Shown here: piece by piece, positions 36,720 to 47,712 of the stretch
Position numbering within the stretch: position 1 is the stretch's first letter
How the letters are laid out: every line of letters begins with the position of its first letter
Assembly (NCBI GenBank): GCA_015501605.1
Contig: JADNRZ010000019.1
Location: forward strand, 186,001 to 250,000
Length of the DNA stretch: 64,000 nt
Reading direction: 5' to 3'
Source: Panaeolus papilionaceus
Taxonomy: Eukaryota > Basidiomycota > Agaricomycetes > Agaricales
The notes under the pieces: model-generated
What the model was told of the DNA's origin: nothing
What the model saw: only the letters and a program-made list of their open reading frames with translations
Database searches by the model: none
Position numbers and translations under genes: made by a program

Positions 36720-37225
36720 ATGCAATGGAATCAGAATCTACATCCTCCCGGAGAAGTGGATAAGGTAAGGAAATGCTGTTAAAGAAGATTAAGCTAAGCC
36801 TACCATCATCTCTAGTAAGTGCGCCTACCTGGAGTTAGACCAATGACTAATGTTCTTCTAGAAACACTGTTCATTTACTGCACCATCAATAACAGGTGTA
36901 CTTGTCAATGATATCACCCTCGCATCGCCACCAACCACTCTTCCACAACCCACTTTAAATATCTAGGCTGTCTTTGTATGTTTCCTTAGTTGTTAACATT
37001 TCAAATGTTAAGTTTTTTTTTATAGCATATCCGCGAAAAGGAGCAACGCATTAGGGGAGAGCATTTGGAGTTGAAACAAGTGACACAGTACATCTCTGCT
37101 ACCACTCCTGCTTTGCATGTATTTATTCAACGGTATACACCACAGGATCGCTTACAATTCCTGGGGTCGTGGATCCTTACCTGTGCAACGGGTGGTGTTG
37201 GAATCTTGGAGCACAGCTATTATGG
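36720..37225 (+). pseudogene. Fragmentary coding exons, unknown protein
   Basis: The best segment is an exon following an acceptor near 37,024, starting HIREKEQRIRGEHLELKQ and continuing to a GT donor near 37,224. A possible upstream exon begins near 36,861 with KHCSFTAPSITG but ends in a stop at about 36,966. Frame joins are not clean. It may belong with the decayed gene at 37,880-39,120. Family not recognised. Confidence 0.3.
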
Positions 37226-37879
37226 TAGTTCACTCTCTTTCACCTAAGGTTGTGTGCTGATTGAAATTCGACTTAGGGGTTCTGTACCTGTGATCAACTT
37301 CACCATTGACTCCTTACGGATATCACCTGACACATCTGCCACTGCTTTCGTCGCATGAGGGCACACTCACCCTCCATAGACATCCACCACCCCAAGCCCT
37401 CAACTGACCTCTGCCTACCATTACCGTCTCGCGAGACTGAGAAGCACACACCCACGGTCGACACTGAACCCTCTCCCAGGCCTATCCTGCTCAGTGCCCA
37501 CAACACCCCCAACGCCCTAGCACGCAAGCTTGTGGTACATTCATTATTCTGTTCTCTTTTCTCCATTCCCATATACACACCCACTGACCACATGTAGCGC
37601 CATCCTTTTACTTGACTCAAACACGCCTCTCAAGTATTTTATTGCCACCTCTCTCTCTCAATTCCTGCATCCAACAATGCACTCCAAGAACTTTGAACCA
37701 GCATCACCCAACCACAAGCATAGATTGTATGTTTTATATGTTTCCTCCTGCCTATGCCTTATCTAACAGCATATTTATAAATAGATCCATAAACAACACC
37801 TCAACCACACCTTGTCGCGGTATGCGAATATGACCTACAGCACTAAAACCCTGATGAAGGAAGTTCTGGCTAATGCAAT

Positions 37880-39120
37880 ATCTTGACTGTGCGCATCTTT
37901 CTGCTGTATATTTTACTTTTCATTCATTCTAACATCCAACTAGAAATCGTAACTGCCCAACTAGGAACACCACCTCGCACTTTACGATCGTCAAGTCAGT
38001 CCAAGCAGAACCTGGGCATGAAGCAGACACGTCTCAGCAACAGGAGGAAGAAGAGTGTCAGGTTCGGGAAATGTCCATGAGCCTCTCAGACAACGAAGAT
38101 GAAGAGGAGGAGGAGAGGGAGGTTTGTGAGATGTCTATCGAAGTCTCTGAAGATGAGAACGAGCAAGAAGACGAGCAACCTCTCGCCCTTTCTGCTCGTA
38201 TACCCTCCTTACCCCAAGAGTCATCTCATCCACCTGCACCTGCTCCTGGGGCAGAGGTCCAAGCTCAGTTTCAAATCCCAACACAACAAGAGCCTGCAAC
38301 TGAACACTCACCTGAACATCTTGACGGTCAGCCACCTCAACCTCGTCAAGAGACCCCTCACTTCCTCCTTGACGAGGACAGTCCCATGCCCCTTCATGAA
38401 TCTCATGCTCGCTTTGATGTTACTCCGGAGGTCGGAGACGAAAGCAAGGATACAGATGCTGATCCAGGTCTCGTCAAAATTATCAGTTCGGATCCCAGAG
38501 CTGCTGCGCATGCTGCTGCTATTCTCAAACAGGTACGTCTTCTGTGTTCACCACCCACTTTGATACCAGAATAACTGTTTCAATAATAGCACGACTATGA
38601 ATGTTACACTAAGCTTATGAAGCGCAAGCATTCACAAGGCTTCGGCCCAATCCATCCATTCCACCCAGGACGAATCTTTTGTGTACACCAAGGACGACGA
38701 CGGGACCCTCCATCTCGTGTCCTCCTCATCCTTAAAACCCTCAAAGTCCCCCATGGTCAACAACAAGAGACTCGAGTGGGGCGATTTCATGATCACTTAC
38801 GGGCGCATGTTGGATGCCATGGGCGAGGCTGGGTGGCCTGACCAATGAACAGAAATGTTCGGCAGGTTCTGGGGGGGTCTGCAGGTGCACAAATGGGCTC
38901 GTGTCCATGACAGCTCTGGAGTGGACCAGAGAGCTCTCCTCATCTATCAAGGGGAACAGCGGCGCGTGTGGCACCTTATGGCAACTCGGGGTGATGCCCT
39001 TCCTGATTTATCGGTGCTCAGCGAGCCACTACTCAACATCGTGCGAGCCAATGCAATGAAGATACATATGCTTTGTTTTTCAGCGCCAGGGGGGGATAGA
39101 TCCCTTGTAAGACAAACGGT
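37880..39120 (+). pseudogene. Decayed gene: acidic linker plus conserved globular exon with TGA and frameshift
   Basis: An acidic exon (about 38,071-38,532, beginning MSMSLSDNEDEEEEE) ends at a GTACGT donor. The following exon starts near 38,590. After about 38,625 the plausible frame is offset by one or two bases and reads ...RLEWGDFMITYGRMLDAMGE, meets a TGA at 38,846-38,848, then continues in the same frame through DQRALLIYQGEQRRVWHL. The latter block resembles an unnamed protein type I associate with transposon-rich Agaricomycete loci (memory only). One frameshift plus one nonsense codon indicate a pseudogene. No catalytic motif is visible. Confidence 0.45.
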
Positions 39121-40347
39121 ATGTGATTTCATCTCTCCTTCGCGAGCTCCTGTTGACCAAAAATCTCTTCTTTCCTTCTATCTTATGACTACGTTGCTGG
39201 GATATCGCATACCGCTTGGTACTTGTTGCTGGATGCCTGATGCTTGTTTGCTGGATGCTTGAAATCACGCTGCTTGGTTCCAGGGGCAACAGAACATCCC
39301 TCGGCATCTCCAATCAGGTTGTTTTTCCTGTCGGAGTGAGCGGTCATTGTCACCGTCCCGCTCCTCCCTTGTGCTCATGCTCAATCCCACTTGTGTTCAC
39401 CTTTTCGCTCCCCCGGAAAATCTCACCAGGGTTTTTCACTGGGCGCAGGCGCAAAAGTCCTATCCGCCTGCGCAGTCCGCTTGGGACGACACAAACACGA
39501 TGTCAAGCACTGCAGGGCAACAGAGACCTTCGACTCGAAGTTCCCTTAGAGAAAGCTTACTCGCCCGAACTCAAGCTCTGCACAAGAAGCAAAGATCACA
39601 TCTGCAACAACACCTGGTGTTTCACCTTCTCAACGCACTTCACCCAGACCCTAACACCTTGCCATGATGAAGGTTCCAGATTCCAATCCTCTCGGAAGGC
39701 AAGGATCTGCTGATTTATGGGTTGGGGGAGAGGGATGCAGAAGCAATGACGACAGTGACAGATGTGTGCATTATGTTTCTCCTTCATAATTGGGTTTCGA
39801 ACTAATCAGAACCTATACAGGGTTCACGCCCACTCACCAGTCCATCCACTTCCTCTTCATTCGCCTATATCTCCAATATTTCTACATTTGACAAAGCCAA
39901 CCCACCATGGATTTGTTATGGGGAGTGTGAGCGGCGCGTTTGTTGCGGATGATGTGAGCATCTGAGGGGTTAAAATTCAGAACCATACATCTGGTGCTGC
40001 ACTCAGAGAAAGTCAGGAGTTCACGAGGTCAGTGGATTACTTATTCCTTGTGTTTGATAGGCGTTTTCATTCTATGTTCATAGGTATGATATACCCTTTC
40101 ATAGTTTATTCAGACTTGTGAAAAGGGATGTTTCATAAGGTTTGGTGGATGGCGGAAGGGTTTGGTTCTTGCACCAGCGATGGTGTGTATTTGCCCTTCA
40201 TCTATTCTCAGCATACTTGACTGACTGACCTGCGTACCCTTTCATTTCATTCAGGATGTCGATACTATCCACGCCAGCATTCTAGAGGTGGTAATGATGT
40301 GCGTACCCCTCACCTGCCTCCAATTCGCTTCGGCTCCCAATATGCGT
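39121..40347. other. No recognisable gene
   Basis: Short overlapping open frames on both strands and scattered donor/acceptor-like sites. Segments near 40,258-40,300 (frame DVDTIHASILEVV) and 40,398-40,429 could be upstream exons of the TET/JBP gene; only the latter splices in phase to the next exon. Confidence 0.35.
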
Positions 40348-40381
40348 GGGAAAGTTCAGACATCAACTTCTGAACTTTCCC
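40348..40381. repeat. Perfect 13-bp inverted repeat with 8-base loop
   Basis: GGGAAAGTTCAGA is followed after CATCAACT by its exact reverse complement TCTGAACTTTCCC. It lies just upstream of the first supported exon of the TET/JBP gene. It could be an RNA hairpin in the 5' leader, a dyad binding site or chance; the perfect 13/13 pairing makes chance less likely. Confidence 0.7.
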
Positions 40382-40522
40382 TCTGTGTGTTTCGCTCTTG
40401 AAGATTTATCCCATATTGCTGCCATCCTGGTAAGTCCCAATTCACAAACACCTTTTACAATACTTACTCGACAATAAACTGATTATCATTTCCAGGTTAT
40501 TGCTTGTTGCAAGTTACAACTC

Positions 40523-43500
40523 ATGGACTCGTTGTCACTCACTTGGGATGAAGCGCAGGCGCTTCACACTTTCCTTATCACCCATTCGGGGCCCGTGGAC
40601 CAGTCAAGTTCATACAATACCCTTGGAAGTGTGCAGGTCAAATTAGCAGCCTTGTTGGGCATGACAGAGGAGCAGCAGCCCGAGCTGGCGATGGTGAGTC
40701 TCACATATTCATCTCATTAGCTCCCTGTCTGATCACACAAAAGCTCAATGATGCCCCTTCCACCCTATCTACGCCAGTCTCTGCACCAACCCCTGAGTCT
40801 AGCAGCGCAGCTACCAAACCAGCCCGCAAGGGTTGGTCCTCTGGTTCCAAGAAGTCGCAAACCAAAACCAAGGTCATCAGTACAGAAGCACCCAACCCTC
40901 GTCGTTCGCGTGTGAAAAATTCAGTTGATCGTAGGGGTGGTATGGCACTGGAGTCCCGGCGTTTAAATGATGGGGAATACCTAGATTCCGATGAGGCCAT
41001 GCCTCATGAACCTGCTGCAAGTCATGTTCTCGATCATGTACAGACCTCCTCCCCAATTCTCGAATCTCAAGTACTCTTGTGTCTCCCATTACAGTTCTTC
41101 CAAGGCATTGCTACTCTCTGCAGGGACATTCTTCGCAAACCTGCACATGAGGCGTCTATAGTGTTGGATACTATCAACCTCATATTCCATGGACTATCCG
41201 GTTCTGGAGATCACAGCAACACTCAACGTGTTATGAGTGTGAATTCACCTGCTAATTTGGTTCGCCGCTGTTATATGGCGAAACAAGGAAGTAATCTTTG
41301 TGTCTTCAACTATATGATCAGCACCATGTGCCTGTCTATCTATGTGCAGAGGTATGTCTCTCTAATTTGTCATATTCTTGGTATCTTAATGCTCCTTAGG
41401 CGACAGCAGATGACTCAGGACTCTGAGGAGGCCATCTTGAAACAAGCGGCCATCCAAACACCAACTGGTGTGCTGAGTTCTAGAACTATGAGAAGGTATT
41501 TTGGCGATGGCCAAAGATGCATTATCATGGCTGGAGCTGGTGAGTCGTATATTCCAATTGCTTCATGTATAACTCACCCTTTTTTAGGAACTATGCTTTT
41601 ACTTGCTCTTATCGCATGTCATGAGCAAAGTTCAGGAATATCATTCTTCAAGCTTACACACGATGCTTTGATGAGGATATCCCACCTCATTAGGGCACCT
41701 ATTGGTACGACCATTTCCTCCCTGTCACACAAATTAATATTTAACATCAGCATAACATTAGAAGATGAAAAAGGAATGCAAGTCATCGACTACATAATTC
41801 CAGCCATCGCTCTTCTTCGCAAGCAACATCGGTTGAAGTTTGGTACATATTTTGAAGAGGGAATGCTTATACCTAGTGGCGTTAGAGGAGAACTCGATAT
41901 ATCATCGGATTTATCTGATTCTGATAGATTTTTTAACTCATTCTTGCCCAAGTATGTATCTACCTTTGCGATAAACATTGATATTTGGGGCATTAACTTT
42001 TTTCAATCCAGTACCATGATTCCCCCTAGGTGTCATCGGGTCTGGGCTCCTTGTCTTATACCTGTGGATAATGGAGATGCATTTCCAATCCACCTTCTGC
42101 AGTTGTCTATATTTCAGTCACTCCCTTCCACTACCAATCAGCCATATACACTTATAACAGCCAATCCAGATAGGTTTCCTTCGCCTATGTCTCCTCTTAC
42201 AGCATTGGAGGATGAAGAATTCCCTATGGACTGGGAAAATTCCCAGTATCCTCCAGTAGAGCTAGTGGTCATCAATACGCCATTGGACCTCAGTCATCCT
42301 TATAATCGGTCAAAAAAATACCCTGTTACTTCTTCTCTTGAAAAGTCCCGACAATACACCAATATTCACTGAAGGTTTGCTGACAGCGCCCACCTTGCAT
42401 CATCTATTGAGGATGCAGAAGAGCAGGTGAGTTTATTTTTTATATGGAAGCTATTGACATCTAATGCACTGGATCATTTTCAAGCTCAACAGTTTTCTCT
42501 CTGCGGGTTATCGACATTCGCCTTCAGATTACGTTCAAATCACACCAGAAATACTCACAGGGTACTTTCTCAGCTCCTCTGACATGCACATGCAGCTAAC
42601 ATTCACAATTTAGGCGTCGACTTCGTATAAATGGCAAAGATGGAAGTTTTCTTGCTGCATTACTTCCAGACTTGCCTGAAGATCTGCGCAAAAATCTTTT
42701 GAATGCAATAAAGACTACCTTCTTTGATCAAGAGGTTCGCCATACATCTTCTTGTGAAAAGATAGAGAATTTCTCTAGTCTTCACTTTGTTTGGTATAAC
42801 CGATACTCGCTCCAGGTAAGTCCTTAGGACTTTAGCAGGTCATATTTTAGCTGATGCTCTGACCAGGGTGACAACGCAGAACCAGGTGAACACCCTGTTG
42901 AGTATGAGAGACGCCAACAGAAGAATAAGAAGTGTGGTACACCACAGACCATGCCTCGAATATCAACAGAGACTCAGCACAATCTGGAAGAGTATACGAC
43001 ACTTTGTGATGTTCTTGATCCTGTATTCGAATGGCTATATGGTGCTGTTAGTCCTTTTCATCCCCTGCCTTTTTTTTTTCCCTCGAGAGATATAGACTGA
43101 TTTTTCTAACATAGATCAAACATGTTATTCCAGGTGAAATCCAGCTTATTGCTAGGCTAGCTGAAGATTTGCCTGGAGGAGGACAATCTCCTGCATTGCC
43201 TTTTGGTGGTTTTGTCATTAACTTCAATGTATGCACAGAAGTTCACCGGGATGAGAAGGATGCAGGGATTTGCGTTGTTCTTGCTTTGACAGAGGATTGT
43301 ACAGGAGGGGACTTATGTCTAATGGAGGCTGGGTTGCGCATATCTTTGCGATGTGGTGATGCTATTGTGTTCGTTTCAAATGGTCTTTCCCACTTTAATA
43401 TCCATTATGTGGGAGAGAGAGTCAGCATCGTCTTTCATACTGATGGAGCTTTAGCTATATGGAACTCCAGACGCAATGGCTGGTTGCCCTCAGGGTTTAT

Positions 43501-43528
43501 GATTAAAGGGGTGTCCTCTCCAGAGTAG
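40523..43528 (+). CDS. TET/JBP-like Fe(II)/2-oxoglutarate dioxygenase gene (in-frame TGA in the middle)
   Basis: Exons 40523-40693, 40744-41351, 41400-41539, 41588-41951, 42012-42426, 42485-42561, 42614-42815, 42867-43046 and 43115-43528 total 857 codons in phase. The last exon holds the double-stranded beta-helix: FGGFVINFNVCTEVHRDEKD gives the HxD iron ligands (His at about 43,244), SHFNIHYVGERVS gives a distal His and the Arg expected to bind 2-oxoglutarate. The spacing matches basidiomycete TET/JBP proteins, which oxidise 5-methylcytosine or thymine (family knowledge). The 5' two thirds is conserved-looking but unnamed (RCIIMAGAG block). A TGA at 42370-42372 (codon 548) splits the frame; this may be a nonsense mutation, or two adjacent genes. 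An upstream in-phase exon ending at 40,429 is likely, so the start is provisional. Located inside the giant element. Confidence 0.8.
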
Positions 43529-43775
43529 CTTGTAGTACATATCTTCGAGAGATATTTCTAATCATGTGACTTATCTTGAATACTTCCCACTGGCATTGCT
43601 CTTGAGGTTGTAATATCCAATGATTATGAATAGTTGATCATTATACTTTCACACACATCATCTTTCTCATCCACCACCATTACCGCACTCTCTGTTGCTC
43701 TGGTGAGTGATCTACCTTATATTCTACAGTGCAATACTAATCAAAGCCACAGAGCATTTGTCGTTTGCCAAGACG

Positions 43776-44128
43776 ATGAGCTCAACAGCAAATAATAACC
43801 CTCAGCAAACCATGGTGCTATGCCCAGCGAAATCAATCTTTGAGGACACATTGGATGACATAGGTTCAACACTAGTACATATCTATTAGATTTGGGACTC
43901 AGAACCCTTAATAAATATCTTATAATCTCTTCAATCCAAATATCCAAGGCAGAGCCCTTTTTAATCGTTTCACAAGGCATTGCAGATGACCTAATTGCAA
44001 AGGCTACCAAACTGCATGAGCATCATTTCCAATTAAAAGAGCAATCTCTTCGAAGACTTGAGCAAGCTACAAAAGATCTTGAACACGCAGAAGAACAGCT
44101 TTTTCTTCTTGATCAAAGAATAGGCTGA
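43776..44128 (+). CDS. Small coiled-coil protein, 92 residues
   Basis: Two exons, 43776-43874 and 43949-44128, join in phase 0 across a 74-bp GT-AG intron (GTACAT donor, CCAAG acceptor) to give 93 codons. The N-terminal 30 residues are polar; the rest has heptad-like spacing of Leu/Ile with alternating Glu, Lys and Gln (for example QSLRRLEQATKDLEHAEEQL), consistent with one long coiled coil. Lies between the TET/JBP and DUF6532 genes, co-oriented, with about 250 and 500 bp spacers. No known family; possibly an oligomerisation partner encoded by the element (inference). Confidence 0.55.
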
Positions 44129-44634
44129 CTATCCTATGCCATTCATGTCTCAGGATATGTGGCACCACTGGCTTTACATCATCACCATCCTAACTCACAG
44201 TTAATGGTTGAAAAAGGTAGCTACATGTATACAATGATGGTGCACTCTTCTGTATAAAGCTGATACCATCATATTTATATTCTCTAGATGTTGCGACTGC
44301 CTTCAACGATAAGGGCCATTCAGTATCTGTAATTCTGGACTGACTCTATATCCTGTAGTTTCTTGAAGCTGTTTATTACTTCTCTAGGCTTTGGCAGCCT
44401 ACATCTTTTGCACCGAACTGTCTATTATATGGTAAAATTTGCTTGAGTAGAATGAGGTTACTCCTGGGAGTGGTCGAACCTGAAACAAACAACCATAAAC
44501 CCTCTGAACCTGAAAGCCAACTTCAACATTTGCTATTTTTGTCTTTACCCTACTGTCAGAGCCATCTCTCAAATTTACGATTTCATCCATTCTCCTATTA
44601 TTTTTGTCTTCTAACCATAACCTCCAAACACATT
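44129..44634. other. Intergenic, promoter region of the DUF6532 gene
   Basis: AT-rich spacer of about 500 bp. No reading frame, repeat or hairpin of note was recognised. Confidence 0.5.
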
Positions 44635-47600
44635 ATGCCTGCTGCTGCTAGGGGCGCTAAAGGTAAGTCCTTTTTCTACTACATTCAGGTTTGTTTGTTA
44701 TAGTCTAAAAACAATGGGGTTTAGGTTCAGCGTCTGAGAATAAAGGTTTGCTCACCTCATTTGCTAGCTTATGAGACTTACCATATCCTTTTTAGAGAAT
44801 AGACCATCTGAGTCACTTGCTTTAGGCAGGGAAAGACGGAACATTAAAAGTACCATTGAGAATAGGGACAAATTGACTCAAACTTTAGTAGGCCAACCAA
44901 AACCACCAAGGGGATCCACCAAGTCAACTACTGTAAAGGCTGTAAAGTCTATGGCTGTAGCAAAAACGATGCCCTCAGATCTACCAGATAATCCCATGGC
45001 CCCAAGAGCCATTCTTCATCCACCCCAGAAACGGGTAAAGCCCAACCAAACCATAGCTGATGTGTGTACTCTGTCTTCAAAATTGGGTATTACTGACATT
45101 TATTTTCAGCCTGCATCTAGCAAAGATGCGCCGCCATTGTCTATTGACCCTTTCCAGCACTGGCATGCAAGCTACAACCTTCGTCAGTTGAAACCCCCAG
45201 CCGCACTCATGCTAGATGCAGGCTTGGAGCTCAGCACTCCTCTTCAAAAGGCCTCCACCAGTCAGATAATAACACAGCCATCTGAAGTACTCTCCTTATT
45301 GCTCTCTTATTTCTTTTGATTAACTTGAACACTGGCTCTTTAGGCGACTGTTGGGGAACATGACTGGAATAGTATTAAGGCTCCTAAAGGTGTTAACGCT
45401 GAGACCACTTCTGGAGTTCCACCTTCCGCCAATGAAGGAGAAGACATTGATATGAATGATGATCATGGTAAGCCAATTCAGAATTCCACAATATTCTGAC
45501 TTCTGATCATGTTACCATAGGGGCAGCCCAGGATTTGTCCTCCAGACTTGTTAGAGTCACATATAGTGGTCTCAGAAAAAGATCTAGGATCATTTATGAG
45601 TCTGAAGATGAATACGCATATGATAACAATAACATTGAAGAGGACACCAAAGGGCACTCTGTTAATGGCAAAGACGAACATGAGGAAGAAGCGCAGAGCA
45701 GCAATCATAGTGACATGGAGGATGATCCAATAGAAGGCTATAACTCTTTGAGAGAACCTCGAGCGCTAACAGAGGACATAACTTGTATCTAATATTTATT
45801 TTTTATGATGGTGGCTTACTAATGCAAGCATGTAGTATCCCCCAAGCTCTATTTACATCGTGAACCTAGTTATTATCCAGGCATGGAAGAAGACAACAAT
45901 TTGGAACAAGAATATGCTCCTGGCGAAGGTAAATCACTGTCACTATCTCCCCTTGTGTAACATGTTCTGTCTTCCTTGCGTTGGGCTAAATTGTAAAATT
46001 TTCAGGTTATATATACTCATTCTTTATCTTGGCTTTTTTTCCAGGGCTTAATCTGTATATTTTTAGAACCCAATCAACAAGATATCAAGGACAGGGACCA
46101 AAGGGAAACTCCCCTCTATGAAGATCAGCAAAGAGTGAGTCATCAATTCATCCAGGATAATTTTTTAGATCTGTGTTCCCTTATTATTAATTTAACTTGC
46201 TCAGGCCCCTGTTGTGCAGGACGTTCTGGCTAACCACCACACTAAAAATCCTGCTCGAAAATTACCCCAGGAGGATCGTCTACAATGTGCTGCTGAACAC
46301 CAAGGACGACTGAGCAATGTGGCAAACAACAACCTTGAAGAGGATTCCCAGCATGAGAGCAATGAAGAACCTACTGACTCAGAAGATGAAGCTCCAGTCG
46401 CTAAACGAGCTGTCAGGATTTCTCCAGATGAACCCAACCCAACAATGCTCCGGTTTTATTCCTCCTCTGGTACCTGGAAAATGGTTTTGGTCGAGTCTAA
46501 GTATTTCATTCAACTGTATATTGTGTCAGAGTCTGCCTTTCCTCACAGAGAGAAAAACCTTAGCATTGCCTCCAGCATTCTTGCTGAGCGTATTCAATAT
46601 CACATCAAGGAAAACAACATTGAATTCGATCCTGGTATGTTTAAATTTTCGGCCTTCCTTTGTTCGTCGCTCATTCGCTTTGGTTTTGTCTCAAGAATTC
46701 TCCCATACACGAAGCATGGATGTATTGGTAAGCTAGGATTTTATTAATTGGTATGCAGTCTTTGCACTAAGAGGTATATACAGATCTTCAAGGAGTGTGC
46801 AACGTTCCGAGGGAAGATGAAGGAGATTTGTAGGAATCTGGTTGCAAAGGAGAAGTTTTATGGGAAGCACTTTGAACTTCCTGATGAAGGCGAAGAAGGG
46901 TATATTGATGGTGCTCATAGTCAAGCTGAGGCACATTCTGTCATCGCCAAACAGGTTTGTGAACTTCAGGAGGGGGATAGTGGGGCCAGATGGCATTGCA
47001 GACCTGTGGATCAGAATGTTCATATGCTTCAAGTATAAATACTCCTTGCAATCTCATATACTAACTTATCTATAGGGAAAGAAGTCTAACTTCGCTCATC
47101 CTTGTATCAGGGCACTTGTTTTAGAGTTCTTTTACAAGAAGAAGGATTCTCTGGCTCGCCAATTTCCAGATCATTTTGATGAAGCGGTTCCTATCCAGGC
47201 ATTGGCTCTTGCTGCCATTTGCGTATGTATATATTTCAGTTACTGGACGCTTTTAGCTGACTATCTGTTATAGATATACAACTGTATTGATGAATACTCT
47301 CAGGGAATGTTCATTGCCATCCCCTTTGAAGGTACTGTTAGATTTATTTGTTAAACTTACTTGCTGTGCTTCAACGTGCCTTATTATTTCTTTTATTTAC
47401 CAAGCAAACACACTGCAAGTTCAACCCTCGCTTATGTTTCTTTCCTTTTCTTTCTTCGTGTTTCTATTGTGTCCATGCACGACCACATCATTGCGTCGCT
47501 TAGTTCTCTGAGTCTCACTTATACTGGCCGTTTTCATTTCTGATCACCTCAGTTGTTTATCCCCAAACCAACTGAGTCTGTTTCTTATAGGTACCCTTTA

Positions 47601-47712
47601 TGCAGACACCTACGACAATATCATCACTGTCTTAGGTGTTGTCAAAGAAGATAAATATCATGGAAAGAAGTTGGAGAACATGCTAAAGTCCTGGGCCGAA
47701 GCAGGAATGTAG
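44635..47712 (+). CDS. DUF6532 domain protein, about 13 exons
   Basis: Exons run 44635-44662, 44725-44745, 44796-45286, 45344-45467, 45521-45784, 45836-45928, 46067-46134, 46205-46634, 46696-46726, 46784-47032, 47076-47222, 47274-47331 and 47591-47712, ending at TAG 47710-47712. The N-terminal half is disordered, with Lys/Ser/Pro-rich then acidic stretches. From about 46,490 it matches the DUF6532 fold as I know it: FPHREKNLSIASSIL, a FKECATFRGKMKEICRNL helix, FAHPCIRALVLEFFYKKKDS, then LALAAICIYNCIDEY. DUF6532 proteins are abundant in Agaricomycetes and of unknown function. All joins keep frame and no stop is seen, so the gene looks intact. It is the rightmost gene of the giant element. Confidence 0.82.

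Noticed and set aside
35430..36720. Minus-strand Pro/Ser-rich protein genes
   Set aside because: The open frames mirror a purine-rich strand bias and lack splice or domain support.
5110..42372. TGA read as a sense codon (altered genetic code or recoding)
   Set aside because: Several intact genes in the window end at TGA (for example 19,554 and 26,833), and the affected genes show other damage such as frameshifts. Nonsense decay explains the pattern better.
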